Virus record (IMG/VR): IMGVR_UViG_3300011114_000091 | Coordinates: 1 to 21,189 of that record | Reading direction: 5' to 3' (one strand) | Length of the DNA: 21,189 nt | Source of the DNA: a virus | Part shown: piece after piece, positions 13,744-21,102 of the stretch | How the letters are laid out: each line of letters begins with the position of its first letter | How positions within the stretch are numbered: position 1 is the first letter of the stretch | Program-made: the position numbers and the translations under genes | Notes under the pieces: model-generated | Database searches by the model: none | Seen by the model: only the letters and a program-made list of their open reading frames with translations | What the model was told of the DNA's origin: nothing

Positions 13744-14177
13744 CCGTACTCACCTTAGTCACTCAAGTTACCAAAGAGCAGATTGAACGTTTGCAGAGCC
13801 AGATGGCGGCAATGCCGCAGGCTGAGTTGGTGACAGAGCATTCATTTAGTCCAGGAATGTATTTGCGAAAAGTATTTCGACCCGCAGGAACGCTGATTGT
13901 TGGCAAGGTGCATAAAGAGCCGCATTTCTTTCTTTGCGCCAAAGGTGAAATAATCGCTTGGACAGAAGGCGGCATGAAGCACTTGTACGCTGGGGATGTG
14001 GTGGAAAGCAAGCCAGGCACAAAGCGAGTGACACTAGCGGTGACTGATGCGATTGGGATTACCATTCACCGCACCGACAAAACAGATTTAGATGACATTG
14101 AAACTGAATTGATTGAACCGGACACAGCAGCATTGTTTGATTCTTCAAATAAGTTAAAAATAAAGGAGTTGACATGA
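13740..14177 (+). CDS. Cupin-like (RmlC-fold) protein at the gp14 position
   Basis: This 145-aa protein has an N-terminal amphipathic helix (VTKEQIERLQSQMAAM) and then a single cupin-like barrel: SPGMYLRKVFRPAGTLIVGK, VHKEPHFFLCAKGEIIAWTE, LYAGDVVESKPGTKRVTLAV and ITIHRTDKTD. The H-x3-H pair in KVHKEPHF and the later His in TIHRT are placed as cupin metal ligands usually are, followed by a Gly-Glu turn (KGEI). It has no signal peptide. ATG 13740 overlaps the preceding stop as ATGA, and the downstream gene overlaps its end likewise. It occupies the slot of P22 gene 14, a head-assembly/ejection gene. An enzymatic role and a structural role are both possible. Confidence 0.65.
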   Translation: MTVLTLVTQVTKEQIERLQSQMAAMPQAELVTEHSFSPGMYLRKVFRPAGTLIVGKVHKEPHFFLCAKGEIIAWTEGGMKHLYAGDVVESKPGTKRVTLAVTDAIGITIHRTDKTDLDDIETELIEPDTAALFDSSNKLKIKELT

Positions 14178-15031
14178 CTTGGGTAGCAGCAGCCTTATCG
14201 GGCGTAGGATCGTTTATTGGCGCAAATGCTTTACCGCTTGCACTTGGTGGTAGTGCTTTGTTGGGTTATGCGGGTTCAAAAGGCCAAGCAGATGCCGCTA
14301 CACAAGCTGGCCAACTTCAGTATCAAGCTACGCAAGATGCAGCCAAGCAGCAAAGGGAAATGTTTGACATTCTCAATGCTCAACAGCTGCCATACCGTAC
14401 CGCAGGAACAGGAGCATTAACCAGCTTGCAAAGTATGTTGCCGTACTTTACGGCAGAGCAGCCTGGTTACAAACCGTTTACGGCAGAAGATTTGAAATCT
14501 AACCTAGCGCCAAACTACCAGTTTATGAAAGAGCAAGGACTGGGCGCTACTGGTCAAGCAATGAACGTTGGCGGTGGCGGCAGCAATGTGGACTTGGCCA
14601 GAACTAAGTTTGCTGAAGATTACGCTGGCAATGCTTATCAGAATGCTCTGCAAAACTATATGTCCCAGCAGCAAAACATATTTAACCAAGACCAAAGCCA
14701 AAAAACCAACATCTACAACCGCCTGTCTAACCTGGCTGGCATTGGACAAACCGCTACAACCAACATTGGTAACGTGGGTGTTGGTACTGCTGCCAATCTT
14801 GGTAATCTTGGGATTGGTGGTGCTACGGCTCTTGGTTCTGGCAACATCGGTGCGGCAAACGTAATGGCTGGTGGCCTGCAAGGAATCGGAAACGCTGCAA
14901 CCTTGGCAAGTTTGCTTAGGCCACAAGGTGTTAGCTACTCACCTTCACAAGTTTCCAATGCTAATGCTATGAATGTTCCAACATCTGCAATGCCATTAGA
15001 TTCAAGTTTTAATAAATATCTAGTGGGATAA
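14174..15031 (+). CDS. DNA transfer / ejection protein, gp7-like
   Basis: The 285-aa sequence matches the general plan of phage DNA-transfer proteins packed in the head and ejected with the genome. It has a hydrophobic Gly/Ala N-terminus (LSGVGSFIGANALPLALGGS, ALLGYAG), then a Gln/Ala helix, then APNYQFMKEQGLGATGQAMN, GGGGSNVDLARTKFAEDYAG and a Gly/Asn/Ala-rich tail with imperfect repeats (LGNLGIGGATALGSGNIGAA). This layout and the phrase pattern PNYQF...GG...YG(A/G)N occur in many podovirus and siphovirus proteins annotated as ejection proteins. The order corresponds to P22 gene 7. The strong AAGGAG five bases before ATG 14174 and the ATGA overlap indicate high coupled expression. Confidence 0.75.
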   Translation: MTWVAAALSGVGSFIGANALPLALGGSALLGYAGSKGQADAATQAGQLQYQATQDAAKQQREMFDILNAQQLPYRTAGTGALTSLQSMLPYFTAEQPGYKPFTAEDLKSNLAPNYQFMKEQGLGATGQAMNVGGGGSNVDLARTKFAEDYAGNAYQNALQNYMSQQQNIFNQDQSQKTNIYNRLSNLAGIGQTATTNIGNVGVGTAANLGNLGIGGATALGSGNIGAANVMAGGLQGIGNAATLASLLRPQGVSYSPSQVSNANAMNVPTSAMPLDSSFNKYLVG

Positions 15032-15034
15032 AAA

Positions 15035-16525
15035 ATGGCTGATTTCAACATAACACCGATCGGCAACACCGTTAAACCCGTGGCTGGAATGTCGTTGTCT
15101 GACATGATGAACATGGCCAACAGTGCCCAGGCGTACCAGCAAGCCCAGCAGATCAATCCCCTGAACTTGCAAGCAGCACAGCAAACGGTTGAACAGGCAC
15201 GGCAGATGAACCCTATGTTGCTGCAACAACAGCAACAAATTGTTAACCAAGCTGCTCGAGTAAATCCAGAATTGTTGCGTAGTGTTACCGCTGCCGCAGG
15301 CACTGCCGAAACTGGTCAAGCGTCAGCTAAGTTGGATTTTGCCAATAAAAAAGTAATTGCTGTTGCTAACAGATTAACTTCTTTGATTATGAACCCGTTG
15401 ATCATTGCTGCCGCACAAAATCCAGAAGCGGTAGACAAAGATGCTTTTTATGGTTTGATAAAAAACTATGGCATGACTCAAGCTAAAGAAATGGGCATAC
15501 CAGAAGACCAAGCTAATTCTTTAATTCAACCTTATCTTGAAGTTCCTCCAGTTGCCATGCAACAGTTTTTAAAAGATAAATTCTTGTCAACAATTGAAGC
15601 TGGTAGTCGCCTTTCTGCTATGCAACCTACTGGCGTACCTGTTAGCAGCGGTGCTCATACATCAGTTATTTCCACCGGTATGTTTAGCGCTACTCCTGCC
15701 GGTGCTGCACTGCCAGGCACTACGGTTACAACCCAATTGCCACCAACCCAGCAGCTGATTGCCGTTGAAAATGATGGCACTGGCCTTGCACCTGGAACAC
15801 CATACGTTAAAGGCCCACAAACGGGTACTGTGCCTGGCCCTGTGCCAATGCTGTCACCAGCACCAAGACCAGCTGCGCCTGCTGCTATGGCTCCACCAGC
15901 CGTTAAACCGGCTGTTACAGGCCTGGCTCCTGGCGTTTCTCAGACAATAACGGCAAACGCAACAGTGGCAAGTGAAGATTGGTCAAACACTTCTAAAGAC
16001 GCAGCAGCTGCTCAACAACGCATCATGACGTTGCAGAAAATCAAGCAGTTGGCTCCTGAAGCGTTTACGGGTGTCCTTGGTCAACGCAAAGAGTTGATTG
16101 CAGGCATTGCTAATGCTATTGGCATTTCAGCGTATGAAGCAGAAAAGACAGCCACTGATGAGTTGATGAAAAACTCAAACCTGTTGTCTCTTGCTGGCGG
16201 TAATACTGATGCAGCCAGGTTGTTGGCAGAAGCAGCAAACCCCAACAAAAAGATGAACGAAAAGGCCATTAAAGACGTTGTTAAGCAACTGATTGGCATG
16301 GAAAACATGAAGTCTGCCAAAGCCCAATATCTTGGCCAATACAGAAGTGATCCTAATGCTTACATCCAAAAGTTAGCTGAGTTCAACGCTGTAGCAGACA
16401 GCAGGCTTTTTCAAGAAATGGACAGAGAAGAAGTTGCCAAGCTAAAAGCATCAATGAGTGAATCAGAGCAAAAAGCAATGATTGACAAAATTCGCAAAGC
16501 TAAACAAATGGGGGTCATCAAATAA
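15035..16525 (+). CDS. Internal virion / ejection protein, gp20 position
   Basis: This 496-aa protein follows the gp7-like gene, the order of P22 gp20. Residues about 30-82 are a Gln/Ala-rich helical region with an exact 18-residue periodicity of NP pairs at 41, 59 and 77. A mostly helical domain follows (about 95-200), then a Pro/Ala/Thr-rich disordered linker (about 205-310, e.g. PAPRPAAPAAMAPPAVKPAV), then a helical C-terminal domain with many Lys and Glu. No signal peptide, catalytic motif or transmembrane span is obvious. It starts three bases after the previous stop and ends in a TAATG overlap with the next gene. Function as a periplasm-spanning ejection protein is inferred from order and architecture. 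Confidence 0.65.
   Translation: MADFNITPIGNTVKPVAGMSLSDMMNMANSAQAYQQAQQINPLNLQAAQQTVEQARQMNPMLLQQQQQIVNQAARVNPELLRSVTAAAGTAETGQASAKLDFANKKVIAVANRLTSLIMNPLIIAAAQNPEAVDKDAFYGLIKNYGMTQAKEMGIPEDQANSLIQPYLEVPPVAMQQFLKDKFLSTIEAGSRLSAMQPTGVPVSSGAHTSVISTGMFSATPAGAALPGTTVTTQLPPTQQLIAVENDGTGLAPGTPYVKGPQTGTVPGPVPMLSPAPRPAAPAAMAPPAVKPAVTGLAPGVSQTITANATVASEDWSNTSKDAAAAQQRIMTLQKIKQLAPEAFTGVLGQRKELIAGIANAIGISAYEAEKTATDELMKNSNLLSLAGGNTDAARLLAEAANPNKKMNEKAIKDVVKQLIGMENMKSAKAQYLGQYRSDPNAYIQKLAEFNAVADSRLFQEMDREEVAKLKASMSESEQKAMIDKIRKAKQMGVIK
15149..15280 (+). repeat. 18-residue helical repeat within the gp20-position protein
   Basis: Residues 39-82 of the encoded protein contain two full units and one partial: QINPLNLQAAQQTVEQAR, then QMNPMLLQQQQQIVNQAA, then RVNPELL. 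Asn-Pro recurs exactly every 18 residues, equal to five turns of an alpha helix. The DNA units have diverged, so this is an old protein-level repeat rather than a recent tandem duplication. Confidence 0.6.
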
Positions 16526-19404
16526 TGGCTACTCTTGCTGATCTGTTTGAAGATACGCCTGCGGAAGTAGTGCCGACCAGCCCACCAAAGCTGACCGTTG
16601 TTCGTGCCGCACCACCACCACCAGTCGTACAAGCTGCTTCTGCCCAGCCGGTCGCGCAGCCCACATCCCGGTTTGATGCGTCCGAGCAAAAGTCACGCGA
16701 CTCCGACTCCCGGCTGATCCTGGAATCTGAACTCAAGAAAGCCGAATCCCGTCAGACCGACCTACTGCGCGAATACAACAATGGTGAACCTGAAAAGCGT
16801 GGTGGCGAGGCGCAAAACTACCAGAAGTACGTCGAACGTGTGGCTGAACTCAAGGCAAGCCTGGCGCGTAACGAAAGTGACATGGCTGGCATTCGCCGTG
16901 AACTAGGTCGCGTTCCTGCGTCAAAGTTGACCGTTGTTCCATCATTAACATTGAGCGATCCTGTTCCAATTGCTGCTTATCCTCCTGCACAGCCTGCTGC
17001 ACAGCCTGCTGCACAGACCGCTAAAGATGTGGGGAACTTTTCTGATTTGTTTGAAACAACAGTACCAGCATATGAGCCAGGCTCAGTTGTGCAAAAGCCT
17101 GTGCCACAAGTCAGTGCATACGCCGGCACCAGAGGCGATACCGGCATTTCTGGTGGCGATGGCCCGATTGCCCAAGCAGCGCTAAAGCATTTAAAGGCTC
17201 TAGGAGCCGCAACAGCATCATTGGCTGACACAACCATTGGCGGCATCATCCCTGGCGTTGCTGGGCCTCTTACCTATGCTGGCGCTCGAGCCTTGCAACT
17301 ATCGCCAGACGAGGCGGCGGCTGCTGAAAAATCAGTTGTTGGAGCCTTAGAAAAGCCGTTTGGCAAGGCATTTGGCGTTACTGAATCCCCTGCTTACAAA
17401 GGTGAACTGAGCCGAGAAATCATGGATTTTATTGGCAAAAACGTTGGCAAAGGTGCCAAGTACATTGCTGAACAAACAGGATTGCCAGAAAGCGATGTTG
17501 CCAACATGATTGGCACAGGCTTAGTCGGCGTTGCTCCTGTTGTCGGAAAAGTTACAGCACCTGTCAGACGGGCATTGGGACAAGGCGTATACGAAATAAC
17601 TGAACCTGTTGCTAGGAGCATTGATAACTTTGCTGGCAAGCCTGTAGCGGCTGCGGTGGAACGTCCCAGGGTTGAGCCTACGATGGAAGCACCTTTGACA
17701 GAGGCAGCAGGATCAGGAGCAATGTCTGCCACTCAGTTGGCAGATACTCAGGCGGCATTTGCCAAGCGCCAAGAGGCGGCGGCTGCTGCCAAGGCTGCTA
17801 TGCCACCACCAGCTGCTACACCAACTGCTGTGGCATTGCCTGCTGGCGCGGAGCCTGGTAGTGTGGGGGCTGCTGCTGTTCGTGCTAACCCGTTTGCTGG
17901 AAAACTTACTGGTGAAGTTGTTGGTTCAAAAGGACAATTCCCGCAGGTTAAATTATCTTTAGTTGCTGAAAATGTACCAGTAACTGAGCAACAGTTAATT
18001 TCAAGAATTGCTCAAGAGGTCAATCCTGGTCAACCAGTTCGAAGCGGTGTGATCACACGGAATGAAGGAACATTGCGCACAGAACACACTGAAGCAAATA
18101 TGCCTAACTTAACCCCAAGGGGTCAAGTGTTGAAGTCGCAGATAGCAAATGAACAAAACGCATTGACAAACTTTAGCAAAGAAAGAATTGACGCCACAGG
18201 CGCATCACCAACTTTGTTGAGCGATTCAATGCGTGGAGAAGTAATCAACGATGTATTTTATGGAGCAGCAATAGAAGGCGAAGCGGCAACAAGTTTGATT
18301 GCGTACCTAGATCAATCAAAGCGTCAAATTTATAAATCAGCGTTAGACCGGGTTGGTAGCAATCAAATCAAAACTTCAAACATTGATAACTTGTTAAAAA
18401 ATCCACAGTGGAAAGCAGGTCTTGAATTTAAAGGTGTTGAAGGTGTTGCCAAAGGTGCTGAGAAATATTTGAACCTTGCTAAGACAACAGGGTTTGAAGA
18501 TGTGAATGGGGTGATGCACCCACCTGGAACCGTATCAACTTATGACGCTGTACGCAAAGCTGTTAATGCAGAATGGTCACCAGAAAACGCAAGTGCAATT
18601 CGAAAAATAAACGAAGCAATTGACAAAGATATTGCCGCAGTTGCAGACCCTGCCTTGTATAAACTTGGAGACAAAATTCATCAAGTTGAAAAAATTATTT
18701 TTGGTTCAAAAGGAATTAAAAATTTGTTTGGCAAAATAGATAAAAATGGTGTTGTCTTATCTTCCACTCCATTAGAAAAAATACCTACTAAATTAAATGA
18801 ATTGGCAAAAGATCAATGGCAGCACATTAGAGGCACATTAGATGAATTGGCAAATGGACAAGTAAGAGGCGCGCCAAGCGGTATGCCACCTGTCCCTGCT
18901 GAGTTGCGTCAAGCGGCAGCTGTTGCAAGAAACGAAATTGATGGTGCGTTGGCAAGGGCTGTCTATCAATCTGGATCAAATAAAGCTGGCGTATGGAATC
19001 AAAATTCTGTTAACACAACGTTAAATTCTGTTATTGGTGAAAAAATTTTGGAGAACTTTCCACCATCAGAAGTTAAAAAATTCCATACGTTAAACATCGC
19101 TGGTTATTTGATGCCTGGTATCCATTCTTACGAGGGCGCTGCATTGCAAGCTAGAAGGGCTGGCAAAATTGAAGCGTATGCTGAAAAAGCTGGCATTGGT
19201 GCTGGCGCAGCAACAGGTGGATTTGTAGGTTCGGCATTTGGCCCAGCAGGAACCACAGCAGGCACTGTTATAGGTGGTGAAGCTGGGCGAAGGTTTGGAG
19301 CAGCAATCAGCGGTAAACAAGCAGCAAAAGCAGAGGCAAAAGCTGCTGATGCTTTAAGAAATGAAATGCAAAAAAATGCACAACTTAGAGATATGTTGCC
19401 ATGA
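16525..19404 (+). CDS. Large internal virion / ejection protein, gp16 position
   Basis: At 959 aa this is the largest gene and the last structural one, the place of P22 gp16. The N-terminus (ATLADLFEDTPAEVV) and residues 171-180 (NFSDLFETTV) share a DLFE motif, and KLTVV occurs at 22-26 and 134-138, separated by a charged helix (about 53-128) and a Pro/Ala/Gln linker containing an AQPA repeat. Residues about 210-370 are Gly/Ala helices resembling membrane-interacting segments (TIGGIIPGVAGPLTYAGARA; GLVGVAPVVGKVTAP). The middle to C-terminal region is mixed helical, and about 890-930 is a Gly/Ala-rich stretch (IGAGAATGGFVGSAFGPAG) that could insert in membrane. No lytic transglycosylase motif is evident. 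The DNA is AT-richer from about 17900 onward. It starts in a TAATG overlap. Confidence 0.65.
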   Translation: MATLADLFEDTPAEVVPTSPPKLTVVRAAPPPPVVQAASAQPVAQPTSRFDASEQKSRDSDSRLILESELKKAESRQTDLLREYNNGEPEKRGGEAQNYQKYVERVAELKASLARNESDMAGIRRELGRVPASKLTVVPSLTLSDPVPIAAYPPAQPAAQPAAQTAKDVGNFSDLFETTVPAYEPGSVVQKPVPQVSAYAGTRGDTGISGGDGPIAQAALKHLKALGAATASLADTTIGGIIPGVAGPLTYAGARALQLSPDEAAAAEKSVVGALEKPFGKAFGVTESPAYKGELSREIMDFIGKNVGKGAKYIAEQTGLPESDVANMIGTGLVGVAPVVGKVTAPVRRALGQGVYEITEPVARSIDNFAGKPVAAAVERPRVEPTMEAPLTEAAGSGAMSATQLADTQAAFAKRQEAAAAAKAAMPPPAATPTAVALPAGAEPGSVGAAAVRANPFAGKLTGEVVGSKGQFPQVKLSLVAENVPVTEQQLISRIAQEVNPGQPVRSGVITRNEGTLRTEHTEANMPNLTPRGQVLKSQIANEQNALTNFSKERIDATGASPTLLSDSMRGEVINDVFYGAAIEGEAATSLIAYLDQSKRQIYKSALDRVGSNQIKTSNIDNLLKNPQWKAGLEFKGVEGVAKGAEKYLNLAKTTGFEDVNGVMHPPGTVSTYDAVRKAVNAEWSPENASAIRKINEAIDKDIAAVADPALYKLGDKIHQVEKIIFGSKGIKNLFGKIDKNGVVLSSTPLEKIPTKLNELAKDQWQHIRGTLDELANGQVRGAPSGMPPVPAELRQAAAVARNEIDGALARAVYQSGSNKAGVWNQNSVNTTLNSVIGEKILENFPPSEVKKFHTLNIAGYLMPGIHSYEGAALQARRAGKIEAYAEKAGIGAGAATGGFVGSAFGPAGTTAGTVIGGEAGRRFGAAISGKQAAKAEAKAADALRNEMQKNAQLRDMLP
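16987..17016 (+). repeat. 12-bp tandem repeat, 2.5 copies, encoding AQPA
   Basis: The unit GCACAGCCTGCT occurs at 16987-16998 and 16999-17010, followed by a half copy at 17011-17016. It is in frame and encodes the Ala-Gln-Pro-Ala linker of the large ejection protein, so slippage would change linker length without breaking the frame. Confidence 0.8.
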
Positions 19405-19568
19405 GCCTTGAATCACAATTCACCAGCCACGAAGCCGTCTGCGCTGAACGATACGCGCAAATCAACGCACGATTAAAACGCTTGGAAGGCGTCATTATGA
19501 AGACCGCCGGGGTACTTATCGTCAGTATGTCGGCTATTGTGTATGCGTCACTCACACTGCATCGTTAA
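19401..19568 (+). CDS. 55-aa holin-like membrane protein
   Basis: The ATG at 19401 overlaps the previous stop as ATGA and opens a 55-codon frame ending at TAA 19566. The first 30 residues are polar and helical (SLESQFTSHEAVCAERYAQI, then NARLKRLEG), and residues about 31-53 form one hydrophobic span (VIMKTAGVLIVSMSAIVYAS) ending LHR. A short coiled-coil or amphipathic head before one membrane helix resembles XhlA-type and other single-span lysis proteins. With a signal-less muramidase two genes downstream, a holin or holin accessory is the best inference. The only other candidates for membrane release here are the exported protein and genes outside the window. Confidence 0.6.
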   Translation: MSLESQFTSHEAVCAERYAQINARLKRLEGVIMKTAGVLIVSMSAIVYASLTLHR

Positions 19569-19579
19569 AAACGGGAAAA

Positions 19580-20113
19580 ATGATGAAGTATTTAATTACG
19601 CTTTTGTTTGTTAGTGCAGCCTGGGCCGAGCCTGCGCTCATCATGTGTCACGGCAAGTATGCGCTCTGCGCCGCCAGCCCGACAACGCCAACTGATAAGA
19701 CAATGGTTATCAATGGCGTGACCTTTCAGCAGGGCGTATCGGTCTGCCCAGTGCTGACAGGCAAGTCAATCGGTGATCGGAACCTGATCGGCTCCTGCAA
19801 GCCGCCAAAAGGCAAGAACACGGTCTGGTCACTGTTTAGCACTCAGATGGAGTATCCCCAAGCTCCAAGTTGGGCGGTTGTGAAAGCTACGCCACGCACC
19901 TTTGTCACCGCGGCTGGCTCAGGCGGCATGGCAAATCAGTGGTCGTATCCTTGCGTAATCCGGCCACACAAGGTCAACGGCGCTATGCTGGCAGACTGCC
20001 TTGGCCCAATCAATGAAAGCCCTTGGGGCGGCGCTGTAGTGCCTGTGGGAAGCAGTGTGATTACCTCTGCGCCTGTCGGGGCGGCTTACCCTGTGGGCGG
20101 TAATCTGCCATGA
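19580..20113 (+). CDS. Exported six-cysteine protein of the lysis cassette
   Basis: The 177-aa protein has a clear Sec signal peptide: MMKYLITLLFVSAAWA, with an A-W-A cleavage motif before EPAL. The mature part has six cysteines (residues 23, 30, 56, 73, 125, 140), an even number that could form three disulfides in the periplasm. It is rich in Pro, Gly and Val, with few charges near the end (VVPVGSSVITSAPVGAAYPV). There is no lipobox, so it is not a typical outer spanin, and no known catalytic motif is visible. It lies between the holin-like gene and the endolysin and overlaps the latter by ATGA. The role is unknown; possibilities are a spanin substitute, a surface-exclusion protein or an envelope-modifying factor. 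Confidence 0.65.
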   Translation: MMKYLITLLFVSAAWAEPALIMCHGKYALCAASPTTPTDKTMVINGVTFQQGVSVCPVLTGKSIGDRNLIGSCKPPKGKNTVWSLFSTQMEYPQAPSWAVVKATPRTFVTAAGSGGMANQWSYPCVIRPHKVNGAMLADCLGPINESPWGGAVVPVGSSVITSAPVGAAYPVGGNLP

Positions 20114-20577
20114 ACTTTGACCTTGCGTTTGAGCGGCTTTTAGGCTTAGAAGGCGGCTACGTTAACGATCCGCATGACGCAGGCATGGAAACTAAATATG
20201 GCATCTCTCGGCGCTCTTACCCCGGCGAGATGATCCGCACCATGACTCTGGAACGGGCCAAGGAAATCTACTTGCGCGACTACTGGGGGCCAGCCGGGTG
20301 TGATGCGGTGCCTGATGCCATCAAGTTTGACTTGTTTGATATGGCCGTGCATAGCGGTGTCATCACTGCCATCAAAACGCTCCAGCGCACCGTTGCCGTG
20401 GAGGACGATGGCAAACTCGGCCCGATCACCTTGCAGGCTGTAGCGTCGATGCCTGCTCTGAGGTTTGTCGCCAGGTTCAATGGCGCCAGGCTACAGTTCA
20501 TGTCAGCCTTGCCAACCTGGCCGTCATTCGGTCGGGGCTGGGCTAACAGGATCGCCAAGAACCTGCTGGATGCGTAG
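20110..20577 (+). CDS. Endolysin, glycoside hydrolase family 108 muramidase
   Basis: This 155-aa protein is a peptidoglycan muramidase of the GH108 type. The N-terminal signature LEGGYVNDPHDAGMETKYGI at residues 13-32 contains the presumed catalytic Glu14; most relatives have GGETKYGIS, so Met26 replaces a common Gly. The usual AKEIYLRDYWGPAGCDAVPD and FDLFDMAVHSG segments follow, then a C-terminal region like the peptidoglycan-binding PG_binding_3 domain (TLQRTVAVEDDGKLGPITLQ). It has no signal peptide or membrane anchor, so it needs a holin for access to the wall. The gene starts in an ATGA overlap with the exported-protein gene and converges with the leftward gene at 20706-20524, overlapping it by 54 bases. 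Confidence 0.9.
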   Translation: MNFDLAFERLLGLEGGYVNDPHDAGMETKYGISRRSYPGEMIRTMTLERAKEIYLRDYWGPAGCDAVPDAIKFDLFDMAVHSGVITAIKTLQRTVAVEDDGKLGPITLQAVASMPALRFVARFNGARLQFMSALPTWPSFGRGWANRIAKNLLDA

Positions 20578-20706
20578 CATCTTCATCGCGTCCTTCAGGT
20601 CGCCCCGCAGTTGCTCCAGCGCGTCCTCTTGTGCCTGTAGGCGCAGGTAAGCCTCAGTTGCAAACCTGTCTAAGGTCTGGCGATCCCATGCTGCAAAGTG
20701 AGGCAT
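20524..20706 (-). CDS. Small conserved-type phage protein, coiled-coil
   Basis: On the minus strand, ATG 20706 gives a 60-aa protein (PHFAAWDRQTLDRFATEAYL, then RLQAQEDALEQLRGDLKDAM and KMLRIQQV) with an amphipathic helix that may self-associate. AAGGA lies 8 bases before this start; an ATG at 20715 in the same frame overlaps the site, and an ATG at 20844 would run far into the zinc-ribbon gene. Its first codons overlap the end of the preceding leftward gene in another frame, and its end overlaps the endolysin gene antisense by 54 bases. Similar short proteins occur beside NrdR-like genes in phages, but I do not know a function. Confidence 0.6.
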   Translation of the reverse strand: MPHFAAWDRQTLDRFATEAYLRLQAQEDALEQLRGDLKDAMKMLRIQQVLGDPVSPAPTE

Positions 20707-20881
20707 ACGTTTCATCCTTGAGTTGCTGGCGCAGTTGCGCTTGTGTTTTGCCTTGCGGCACCAAAGCTTCCTGCGTGGTAAATCTGTGCAGGTTAGCGCA
20801 CATATACCTGCGTCGAACACCTTTTGGGTTATCCCGAGTCTCAAGAACCTCGGTGTACTTACCGCATTTTGGGCAATTCAT
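20654..20881 (-). CDS. NrdR-type zinc-ribbon protein without ATP-cone
   Basis: The 75-aa product begins MNCPKCGKYTEVLETRDNPK, then GVRRRYMCANLHRFTTQEAL. This matches the N-terminal zinc ribbon of the NrdR repressor of ribonucleotide reductase genes (CPxC, a basic RRRxxC turn, RFTTxE). Likely ligands are Cys3, Cys6, Cys28 and His32, so the fourth Cys of cellular NrdR is replaced by His one position later. The ATP-cone of the 150-aa cellular protein is absent. It may be a DNA-binding regulator or an antagonist of host NrdR, raising dNTP supply. Its ATG overlaps the stop of the previous leftward gene as ATGA. Confidence 0.75.
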   Translation of the reverse strand: MNCPKCGKYTEVLETRDNPKGVRRRYMCANLHRFTTQEALVPQGKTQAQLRQQLKDETYASLCSMGSPDLRQVCN

Positions 20882-21102
20882 TCGTTCTCTTTGTTTTCAA
20901 CTGCTTCATCCCGCCGGCGGTCGCTCTCCGACTCAGCAGCGTCCAGGAGGATATCTTCCGCTTCTTCAAGCGTGATTCCGTCTTGCTCGGCAAGATGCCG
21001 GATTTGTTCGCGCATATTCATTTCGATTCCTTTATTTGTATAGTCTTCGCCTCTTGCTAGCAAGTATTCCAGATGCGCTGCAAGCAGGCGAAAGCGGTTC
21101 AT
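20878..21102 (-). CDS. Hypothetical small helical acidic protein
   Basis: This 74-aa minus-strand protein is almost wholly helical and strongly charged: MNRFRLLAAHLEYLLARGED, then MREQIRHLAEQDGITLEEAE, DILLDAAESESDRRRDEAVE. There is no membrane or signal sequence. GAGGAG eight bases ahead of ATG 21102 supports the start. It overlaps both its upstream and downstream leftward neighbours by four bases (ATGA), so it is part of a compact early or accessory operon. I do not recognise a family. Confidence 0.6.
   Translation of the reverse strand: MNRFRLLAAHLEYLLARGEDYTNKGIEMNMREQIRHLAEQDGITLEEAEDILLDAAESESDRRRDEAVENKENE

Noticed and set aside
15759-15950. A Leu/His/Gln-rich plus-strand frame inside the gp20-position gene
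   Set aside because: It is an out-of-frame shadow of the Pro/Ala-rich linker with no ribosome site.
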